Source: Siphonodentalium dalli (lineage: Eukaryota > Mollusca > Scaphopoda > Gadilida > Siphonodentaliidae). Taken from it: a stretch of 64,000 nt of DNA. Shown here one piece after another: positions 40,001 through 52,000 of the stretch; position 1 is the stretch's first letter, and the number at the start of each line of letters is the position of its first letter. A model generated the notes under the pieces. It was not told the origin of the DNA. It was given only the letters and a program-made list of their open reading frames with translations, and did no database searches. The position numbers and the translations under genes were made by a program. The stretch covers positions 136,254,960 to 136,318,959 of the forward strand of contig CP136062.1 of assembly GCA_032622095.1 (NCBI GenBank), written 5' to 3'.

Positions 40001-43000
40001 GCCGTGGTTGGGTCAAACCACGAAATAAACAAATAATAGACCTGTACAAATTAAAAATATTTTACAGTATGGTAATTGCCGACACACTTGAATCAGGGGT
40101 TACCTACCTTTGTATGGAACAGAAATCTACTCTTATCAGTAATCCAACCATCTCGGATGGCTTATGACACCTAATGCTCTATGCACTTTACTGCTTGGGC
40201 CACCATGGACCCCACATTTTGTCTTACCTGAACGTCTTCAGTCGGTATCCATGGAAACCTGTTTGCTGGGCAGTTTTTGCTGGATATCCTAGAATCTACA
40301 AATTTAGGAATGAAATAAATAATGAAGACTAGTTGATTGCATTGTAAACCTTTAACATAACCTTGTATTATATCATGGTAATGGGGACTAATATCATGGC
40401 ATTATAATTAATCTGTTCTAATGAATCACCTCATCCCTACTTTCACATTTCAAAGCACCACATGAACACTGAGTGAATACCCATTGACGACTAGTTCACT
40501 TTGGAAATGTTCAGATATAAATGTTTGAGGCTGATTGAGGGCTCTCCCTCATCTTCAGACTGTGATATTGTATGGCAGTAATTTATGCACAACAAGAACT
40601 TGGCTGTTGCCCAGGTCATACCCCCATGTGGCATACCGCCTTGGTTGGGCATACTCTTAAGTAGAGGTGACTGGACTGTGACCATTTTCGATCCTATCAA
40701 CAGATAATCTGTATTTTTTTAAAGCAGTCATTGTATTGAATATATCCAACCAATTCCATTGAAATCTGATGATCCATGGTTGAGACATTCATGCGGACAT
40801 ACAATATATCAACATCTCTATACAAACAACTAGAAATAACCCAAGGATGAAGAATGCAAACAAAACCAATTAATAATTCTTTGGAAGTCCTGATGTTGGT
40901 AAACATTCATAACAAATTTCATTGAAATCTGATAACCCGTGACTCAGATGTTTGTACGGACAAAAACAAATATCATTTCCATATAAACGAAGGAGAATAA
41001 CTCTAGAATTTGAAAGCCCTTGTGATAGATGCCAAATTTCATCAAGATCCTATAACACATGGCTGAGATAAACACAGATGAATAACTCTATAATGGAGAA
41101 TACGAAGAATACTGTTTGCCACTTCGTTGAAAGCCCTTATGATGATGAATATCCATACCAAATTTCATCATGACCATAACCTATGACTGAGAAACCAAGG
41201 CAGACGGACACAAAAAATCAACATTTCCCGATAAACAAAGATGATTAACTCTAAAATGGAAAACCCCCAAAAAAGTGTCAATGATTGTAGCTCAACTTGA
41301 AGATGGGTTAATATCATACATTACAGTCAATGGAGCTATAAGGAATGCAGAAAGTTGAAATGTTTAAATAATACCAGATGTCAACCCGAAGAGCCATATG
41401 AAGTAAGGGATCAATTGGATGATAAATGTTAGCTGTTGGCCATGCTGAAGTATTTACCTCCCAACTAAGATTTTGATCCTAAACAGGCTTATAAATTTTC
41501 AAAACAATTGTCCAATAAATGTAGGGTGCAAGGCGTACCGATGAATTCAAATATGAAAGCCGACCAGCCATGTTTTTTAATGAATTTCAGAAATAATTTA
41601 TGCTTCTATCGATAGGCCACCCCGAAGATCCATGGTAAGTGTAGTGACAATCGGATGAGGGGTATGGCCTGTAGGGTGTACCGAAGGATTTTGTCATGTA
41701 AAGAGTAAAATCCAAGATGGCCACTGGTGGCCATGTTTTTAACAAAATTCAGAAAAGATCCATATGGGAAGTTTGGTGATGATCGGATGAGGGATGAGGT
41801 CAGTAGGGTGCCAAAAGATTTAGTCAAACAAAGAGTAAAATCCAAGATGGCTGCCGGTGGCCATGCTTTTCATTGAAAATCGTTCAAATTCTATATCTCC
41901 CATCCACAGGTGATCCCAAACATGCCTGTAAAACAAATATCCAGTAAATGTGGGCTGTGGGGTGTGCCGACAAATTCCAATGTAAAATCCAAGATGGCTG
42001 CTGACAGCCATGTTTTTTAACGAATGTGTCCCAATGAAATTTGGTGACAGATAAGACTCACAGACGAACCAAATACTGCCTACTCAAACAAATACTAGTA
42101 TACAAATTTGCTCCCATTTTTCAAATTGGACAGATTCAATCCAGTACACTTTACTTTTTAACTTAAATTTTCTGTAAAAATATTTGATTATTCCAAATAT
42201 GTAGACATACAGAATATATCAGATAAGGGTATCAGAATATTCAAGGAATAAGTGGATTTGACATAAGGCAAAGATGCTGAATTAAAGCCATATCCAAATT
42301 TTCTTTGAGCAAGTGTGAACAGCAATAAATAGAGGATCCACAACGAATCCCCCGTTTATAGCGGAATTTTCAAAACGAGTCAAGTAAATTAGGTCTGGAC
42401 CGAGCCTTTGGCGAGGTCCAGACCTAATTTACTGGACGAGTTTTGTAAATTCCGATATAAACTGGGGACGAGTTGTAGATTCTATTTATTACATGATCCA
42501 AAATTTTCGAAAAAAATCAACAAATGGGACGCGATACTAACATCGGCTTCTATGAGGCATGCGATGACGTTTCATGTAACTATGCGTTGTTTGCCTGCGT
42601 AAATCAATAGTCCCAGATAAATAAAGACTCGATGGCATATTTAATGGCGTATATATAATGACATAACTTTTTCATTCATGAGAGTTTGTTGGAAAAATAT
42701 TGAAAGCCATAGTATTTTGAGACGTAGCATATGGAATGTAAACATACCCACAAACCGGAAGTCAAAGGTCACCTGTCACTATTTCCTGTTATTAAACGTA
42801 CGTTTAATATCACAATATAGAACAGGTTTATTGAATGGAATAAGGGTAGGATCATGTAATAACAAAAAAAAATCTCACCACAAGAACATGGGCAGTTCCA
42901 TCGAGCCGATGAGTACGTTAGCTGTTTGAGGCTGTATGAGGGTCCTGCCTCTTCTTCAGTCTGTGATACTGTGCGACAGTAATTCGTGCACAGTAAGACA

Positions 43001-46000
43001 GACTGACCACCGCTATTCAGCTTCAGCTCCTGCCTGAAAATAGATAACATGTCTTCTTGTTAGCTTTTTAAATTGATGATCTTCCTCTGGATATGATATT
43101 ATTACAATAAATAAAGTGAAATAATTCTGTTGATTGACTGAGAAGATTTTTAGTTGTAAGTCCAATTCATAATCTTAATTTTAACTTTCAGAGACGATTT
43201 AGGAAAAGTTTGGAGCCTTGAATTCATCATTAAAGATGCATTCAGGGTTCCAGAACTCTAGTTACAACAACATAAACATTTAATTTAGCATTGTTTTCTA
43301 CTTAGTACTGTTTAAAAATGTTGAAAACCTAATTGTTTATACCTTAGGTGCAAGTAAATATGACACCATATATTTTTCTATACCCATCAGTGATTTTTCA
43401 AAGATCGTGGGTATGGATTTTGTAGAAATTGTCACGTGACTTCCGGTTAGCAACAGTGTGGAGATTGCCAAAACACGGAATCGGGAATGGAGCATCGCGA
43501 TGAAAATGAAAGTAGCTACTTCACAACTTACGAAGAATTCCCATATGATTTAGGCCTATTAATTTCATTTAGACCAATTTCGTTGGTTAGCTTAATTAAA
43601 ACGAAAAAGTTAGACGTCATGACATGGTTTCTGATGTCCTTTTGGATTTGTGGGCCAGAATCCAGACAAGATTGTACAATCCACGACACGTCTTGTTAAG
43701 TTGTCACGTCATCTTCGTCGTGACCACTGAATGGTGTTACATAAATTATTCTTAGCATTATGTCGCCGATAAAAGGCAAATTTTAGGCAGAGCATGTGTG
43801 GTTGCTCCATTATGTGTCACGTACGATTCATATTATGACAAATAAACTGGAACTCAAGTATAAAATACCAAAGAATATCACCGTATTATTGAAAAGTTAA
43901 CAAAATAATATTTGGTGTCCCTCTAATCATCGAAACCATATGAAATAACTGCAAGGAAAATTCAATATCCAACAGAAAAGTGTCCTTCTTGCAGCTCTTC
44001 TATTTCGAAATATGCTATTTTATACAATAGAATCTATTTAACATAAAGTAGAATTGAATAGGAAGGATTTTTTAGTCACCTCTCTTCTTATAAAGTAGAA
44101 TACGTTTATTAAAAATTAGCCTGGAACCCCCTGAATACATCTTAGTTGAATTATTTGAATTCAGTTAACACACGTTTAATACTTGTGAAAGCAAAAACAA
44201 TGATCGGCTTTGGGTTTCAGTCACAGCATATTACATATTACTTTTTATTACATGATCCTGCCCTTATTCCATTCAATAAACCCATTCTATAAATTGTGAT
44301 ATTAAACGTTCGTTTAATAACAGGAAATAGTGCCAGGTGACCTTTGACTTTCGGTTTGTCATCTGTTTACATTCCGTTCGCTACTTCTCAATATACAATG
44401 GCTTCCAATATTTTTCCAACAAACTATAATGAATGAAGAGTTTGAAAAGTTATGTCATTAAACATACGCCATTAAATACACCAAAGAGTCTTGAATTATC
44501 TAGGACTATTTCTTTACGTGGGCAAACAACGCATAGTTACGTGAAACGTCATCGCATGCCTTATAGAAGCCGATGTTAGTTTCGAGTCCCATTTGCTGAG
44601 TTAAGAACGTTTTTTCGAGGTTTTGGATCATGTAATAAATAGAATCTACAACTCATCCCCAGTTTACAGCGAAATTTACAAAACTCGTCCAGTAAATTAG
44701 GTCTGGTCGAGCCTGTACTGGACATGTTTTGTAAATTCCGCTATAAACTGGGGACTCATAGATCCTCTATATATGAACTGGGTAGTAGAGCTGGGACGGT
44801 TATGGGTTTTTCGTGACCGGTTATGAACGGCAAAAAACCGCGATTAACCGGTTAACCACATATTATAGGTACTATTATGGGTGGGTAAGCCCAGTATGCA
44901 GAACGGCGATGATTGTGATGCTCACTGACATGGTAAGTTTGAGAACGGCTCCTGCCCATTATACAAAGAAGTTGTCACCCATGACACACATAATCACATA
45001 TCTAATTAAGTACACATCTTCAATTTATTACTGAATAAAATAAATATACAATGTCATTCCCCTGTGAGGCTGTGTTGTGTTCATTTATTGTCCTTGTAAA
45101 ATTACTCCATCGCCATCGGGATATGTGATCTTATAGCCAGTTATAGCTGACCATCACAGTGATCATACACTATAATAGTGATGTTACGGTTAACCGACCA
45201 CGGCAAATCCGTGACCGGTCACGGCCATAGTTGGTGGTTAACCGCATAACCGTCCCAGCTCTACTGGGTAGGGAAATATCGGGGTAGGGAAGTGTCTGGG
45301 TGGGAAAATGTCTGTTGCATGGGGTATAATGAGGTGTGAATTCAGTAAAGTGGTCAATACATAAATAGAGGATCTCTAATGAGTCGCAATTCTATACAAA
45401 TTTATTAATCAAATTTTAGCAAGGAAAAACGATCTCAAAACAGCTGGGGTTAAAACATTTATGCAAACTAATTAGTTTTCATGACATGAGAGCAGCTAAG
45501 AGCGAAATAGTTCATGTTTTTTTAAAGTTATTTTATAGATGTTTTATTGATGTTTGAGAGCAAAAAAAATTGTATCAATTGTGTTGAATTATGGACAAAA
45601 AAACAACCCAAAATCACAATGTCATTCAGGCCAGTTGACATCCCTAGTTACCTGTACAATTTGCATATAAAATTAGGTCATGAAAGAAGTAATATTAAGC
45701 TACATTGACCTAATAAAGCTACATTGATGTAATGAACAAAACATTTATTAGGCAGATATTACGTACACAATAGAGGTTGTGAGTGGTGGAGAAATACAAA
45801 TATAAGCTCCATAGTACTCAGTAACATGGTAGCAGGCATTAGATCTAGACTCGGCATTGCTCAACAGGGTTAATAATGTGAAGTGGTAACTTTTCAGGAT
45901 TTAGTCGGAAATATGGCTTGTTGCCATTCATCGGAAAGCACTCAGCGAGAGCTTTCCAATGAATGGCAACAAGCCATATTTCCGACTAAATCCTGAAAAG

Positions 46001-49000
46001 TTACCCATAATTATGCTGTGGTTAAGGAGTCGATTATTTAGAGCATTACTGTATATAAGAGTCATTATATGATTATTACATACCAGGGAGGGTATAGTTT
46101 GATGACAGACCCTGCTGTAATCTTTTGCTTCTCGGTGATAAAACGTGAGAATACAACTGTCTTCTGCTCAATGTTAGGAATATCTTCAAACTCTGACTCT
46201 TTCTCAGCAATAGTACATGTACAAATCGTCAGAGAAAATAAGGTCTCAAACCCAATGATCTTTACATAGATTAACTTAGGAACATCTGCAATTAGATAGG
46301 AAAATGAGTGGATCAGAGCCAAGCCTGAATATATTGTGTTTGACATTTGCAGAATGAGGTCCCCAGAGGGTGAATTTAGTGATGCTATCCCTCACAGTGA
46401 GCTAGCTTCATCAAATTCACCATCTGGGTACCTCATTACCTGAAGGTATTGTTAGACCAATGTATTCCCATATATACCTGTATGCGAGGCTCCCTATGGG
46501 AGACTCAGATATATAAGAGAATGCATTGGCACAGGGTTTTTACAAAAATTCAGGAAGTTCCAGTCATGGAAGGGTTAAATTGAGGCTTGAAGATTATTAG
46601 TATGTGCCACTTTAACCCTTTCAGTGCCAGGTCCGATTTTTGTATCAACCCATATACCCTGTTCCTATGCATTCTCTTATATATGCGAGTCGACCATAGG
46701 TCGCCTCGCATATATAAGAGAATGCATTGGCCTAACAATTTTTCATCATTTGTTATTGTTTTTTACAATTTTTTACAATTTTAATAATGTTTTCTTATAT
46801 TCTTTAACAGACTTATTTTGTAGGTTTAGTGCCAGGGAATCTTACGTTTTTCATGGGCATCAAAATTATTACTATGAATACTTGGTGATAGTTTTGAGTT
46901 ATAACATGCCCCTAAGGTTTTATCCAGTTTGTTTTTAAATTTGCTATAGCATGCTTAAGCATACCCAAAAAAAATTCAACCCAAAAAAATCTCAAAAAAA
47001 CAAATATATTTTTTATTTTTTAGGGCCGATTTTACAGACCGTAAATTAGGGCCGATGAGATCGGCCCCTGGCACTGAAAGGGTTAACAAAATATAGGTTG
47101 TGTGTGTATGTGGTCAGACTGGAAGTCTTGAACACCATTTCAATATCAGACTCAGCACCAGCATCATTTTAGATGATACATTTGAGTAAATGAAGGATTC
47201 TGTCAGCGAGTGTCAAGCAGCCTTAGGCCAAAGAAAATTAAATGTCTGGTTTGGGTTACAAGCCGAAAAAAAATAGGGTCGGTAGGTAGGCTTGAAATTT
47301 TATTTTGTTAATTAATTTTTTTATTTTGACATATTCTTATGACCTTTCATGTGCGTATTTTGCTCTGCAAGATTGACATAAATCTACTTTTGATTATTTT
47401 TGTATAAATTTGAATATTACACAATACTTTCACTTAGAAATCAACATATTCGGAGACACACAAATGTGTTTTTTGTGTTTTATGAAATTTTTTGAGAAAA
47501 AATTAAATAGATTTTCTTGAAAACCATTAAAAAAACATTAGGGTAGGGGGTTTAAAATAGGGTCGGTAGGGAAACCCAAACCACAAATATTTTTTTCTTT
47601 GGCCTTATGAGACTTCCCTTTAGCTGTAAATGAGTGGCTAATTTGCTGGTCCACAAGACAAATTGATGCTAGAAGACCATTGGAGCCCCTATCAGAGGGC
47701 ACAAATTTGGTTCATGACAGACCACCGGAGACTGTATTACACTGTTCAATAATGCATCGTATTACTTTAATTAAAATTCCCAGATGAATCATGGATGGAA
47801 ATTTTATGATCGCACTGTGAATATCAATCCAAATTTGGACAATAATTACAGCTCACAGGAATGGGTTAGTGACTGATTACTGCCGCACTGACAGAAATTA
47901 ATTCACAGGTGGCAATTGACATGGAAAATATGCATCGTGCAATGTCAGATAACTTTGGCTGCTTTGTCAAGATTCTGCATTAGATTTGATTACTGCATTG
48001 TCAACTTTCCTGTTAGTCATGTCATGAGTTTTTAAATCCACTCAAGTCTCATGCGTAGTAAAAACTGTGGGAAGACTGTATGAATATCTCATGGTTGTCC
48101 CACAGACGAAAGTGCCCCCGGGTCTCCTCCCCCTGGGCACTATTTTCATGTTTTAGCAAAAATTAAAACCAAACTCCCTCAATGCTACTGATAACAGTCT
48201 TTATATTGTGAAAGTTATGTTTTTTTTGGTAATTTCTCAAAGATCACTAATTTTTTTTTATTTTATTGAAGTTCAATTACTAAGGTAGAATTCAAATCAA
48301 TTCTGGTAACATTCAGAATTATATATTTATCACTTCGTTTTGACTTGCTGCAATGTCATATTATGTCATTGACTCTGACAAGGTTCGGCGTCAGTTTATA
48401 TGACTACTGCACTGATCACAATTTTTCAAATTTCCTGTTAGGATGAGGAATTCAATCAGATGTTCAGAATAATAAAGTGAACGCTTATGATGATGCAATT
48501 TATATTCATTGTATGTAACCAGTCTATTGTGTGTCTAATGCATAGTTTGGAGTTCACTAAATAAAGTTTCACAATTTAAAGACATATCATACACTTATTT
48601 CAGTAATGATAATTGATAGATGAATAATAATCAGACATGTTGGCCCAATTAAATAATGTAGAATTCTACTATTAGTGTCGAAAATCGCCCATAGCTAGCC
48701 TTGCATATATACAAGAATGCACTGCCTTACAAGGTCAAGGTAAATATCGTTAAGTTTCTCTTATATATGGGAGGCTCCCTGCATATATAAGAGAATGCAT
48801 TGGCACAGGGTTTTCACAAACTTTCAAGAAGCTCATATCATGGAACGGTCAAGAGAAATGTGTGTAATACCAGATGTTTTCTTGTGTTTTATGTGCATTA
48901 TAACGCAAGCGTGCATTCAAAAGAAGTTTTCTAAAAATTGTCTTTGTTGGTGGAAGTGATAGAGCATCTTCGAAGGTTTCAAAATGACATTAACAGTAAT

Positions 49001-52000
49001 GCCCTAAATAATCGACTCCTTAACCACAGCAGAATTATGGGTAACTTATCAGGATTCAGTCGGAAATATGGCTTGTTGGCATTCATCGGAAAGCTCTCAG
49101 TGAGAGCTTTCCGAAATGGCTTCAAGCCATATTTCCGACTAAATCCTGAAAAGTTACCCATCATTCTGCTGTGGTTAAGGAGTCGATTATTTAGAGCATT
49201 ACTGTATCATGTCTGAACTTAGTCATTAAGCCCACATAGATGATAAAAACAGAATATAATGTTAACCTGGGATCTTATCTTTCAATCTGTGGGAGAACAT
49301 CCGTAGTTCTGACAATTCTCTTCTCTGAATACGTGATGCCTGATCTGCTAACCCACCCCTAGAAAAAAAACCAACATTATTCAGGTAATTTTAATGAAAT
49401 AGAGGTATATCTTTTCATAGAGGAACATGTGCAAGTCCAAAGATCACAGAAGATTAGGGCTGGGAAACGTGAAAATAGAGCTACAATAGCTGAAATTAGC
49501 TATCTTATATGAATTCAGCTATAGATTATACTCTTCAGCCGGTATGTTTCATCCAACATGACAAAAGGGTGCAAATGTGCATCTAAAACTGGTTACCAAT
49601 GTCATGAATCTTTTTCTAAATTTCTTAACCCTTTACCCAACAGAAGGGCCCTGTGCCAATGCATTCTCTTATATATGCGAGTCGACCATAGGTCGCCTCG
49701 CATATATAAGAGAATGCATTGGCTTAACACATTAAAAATTATAAAATTGTTAAAGAATGTAAGAAAAAATGGTAAAAAGTGTTAAAAAAAGATTATTTTT
49801 TTTAGGCCAATGCATTCTCTTATATATGCGAGGCACCTATGGTCGACTCGCATATATAAGAGAATGCATTGGCACAGGGCATAACTGTAACTATCACAAT
49901 GTGGTCAAGGAGCCGGTTCCAATGATATCCATATTTGTATGGTTCTATTGAGACAGACCGAAGATATTTTAGGCTGTTGAAGCTTTATTTGGCCGGTTTT
50001 GGCCGGTTTGTTGGGTAAAGGGTTAAATAATTTGTTCAAAGTCGATGAACTTGCTCAATATAGTATCTTAACAAATGTTCCAACAGATTGACAACAAAAT
50101 ATGTTATCTGCAGTCACTGTCATCAGGGATTACCTTTTGAAAATCAAAGTCTATAAAATATTTACATTTTCAGCAAGTTCAGATATTGTTACATAATCGC
50201 GTTTTCCAATACATATAGCTATTTAGGTACATCAAGTGCAGTCAGAAATTTTAGCAATAGCAGTTCAAAATCTATCATGCAAGCATTGTCATACACTACT
50301 GTAAAATCAAATTGAAACTCGACGATGAGAGCACAATATGCTTTTAATCAATTTGTATAATTTTCAATCCCATAATATAAATACATGTTCACTAACTTTA
50401 TTTCTTCATATAAATACAATAATATCACTAACTTCATATATTTCTTCTTCTTTTTTGTTGAGTCATCAAGTCCATCAGGAGTGATATCTTCTTTCTTTGG
50501 AGTTTTAAACTGCAGTCCTTTCAAAAAGTCACTGCCTTTAACACCTGATCCAAACTGACTGAATCTTTGAGAACAGGAAGATGAGGTCCCACTGATGGAT
50601 GGTGAAGAGATTCCACTCTGAAGTGTCAGTGTTTGGAGCATTAACCATTTGGCAGGTAAAATGAAATTTATGTCATCATAAGGTTGGCAGGGGAACAACA
50701 ATTTTATTGTTTTTTAACAGTTTTATGATAGTGCCATAATTGCACAGACACAATATTGCAAAATTAGCCCTCTAAATGAAAAGCATCTCTAGATATGGTG
50801 AGACAGAGATTTATATTGATAAAATGTTATGTAATACTGCTCTCAATCACACTTTCAAAATCACATAGATTCTATTTCTTATTTAGTTTAGTTTCTCTGT
50901 ATCCCCAAATTGGCAGATGACACATTGCATAATCGAGGTTCCCAATGGGTGTACATCACAATATTTAGCATTTGGGAACTTCAATCTGAGTCTATGTCTC
51001 CCATAGCAGATGAGGCCTAAGCAGAATGAGGTCCCCATAGGGTGAATTTGGTGATGCTAGCCTGCTATGTGGGATAGCGTCACTAAATTCACCCTCTTGG
51101 GACCTCATTCTGCAAATGACAGGCACACTAAACTCAGACTTGCTCTTAGCGGTGGTGTAATAAATATCTGAGGTGTCTTAACTCATAAGGTGTCTTAACC
51201 CTTTCAATACTAACTCACATGTCGTTTGTTGAACTTATTATCTGAACATTTCCCACCAGTGAACTTAACCCTTTCAATACTAACTCACAGGTCGTTTGTT
51301 GAACTTATCATCTGAACATTTCCCACCAATGAATATGAATCATTTTGCACTTGTATTATCTTTTTGCATGTCTGTTGCCTGCCTTTATTATATGAACACC
51401 CCTCAAGACAGATAATAGACCATTCCAATATGTACTTTTATAACTGGGTGGGAGAATCCATTCAGTACAGAAGGGGTTAATCTGCCCAGTGATGACTAAT
51501 ATATAAAGATTAGAAGTTTCTATGTAGATACATTTAAAGTTGAATTTATTTAACGCTCTAAGTCCCATAATTTTAGATAAAAAAAAGTGATTGGACACTA
51601 CCTGCAAGTGTTGCATGTGGATATCCTCCATCCCACTAGGGTCATGAGTTTTCACTTTAAGGCCCATAACTTCAGAAGAAATAAATGGACAAAACTTATT
51701 GCATGTGGATATTGTTCCTCCTCCCCAAAGCTGCTTCAGGAGAATAGTAAAGACCATTCGAAAATGTAGTTACAAAAACTGAGATACAGAGATCCAAAGG
51801 TGGCAAGGATGCATTTTTCACTCTAAGGGCCATAACTCTGCAACAAATGAATGGATGAATCCCGCACCAAGTGAATAACCTCCCCCTTCCCCATAGTGGT
51901 TCATGAGCATGCCAAAAAGCTTCAAAGCTGTTACGGATGGATGAACAAAGGCAATCCAGTATAACCACCTTTTGTTTTTGTGGGCAGACCTTAAAATCCA

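Larger units (their letters stand above)
30867..40227 (-). other. SPIDR intron 9, longest intron
   Basis: 9.4 kb holding family G arrays, a family E MITE and family J. Between 34340 and 34560, and again at 39355-39530, lie related non-coding sequences (aatagttggaacatagttat). The remainder 37840-39350 shows no gene. Confidence 0.6.
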
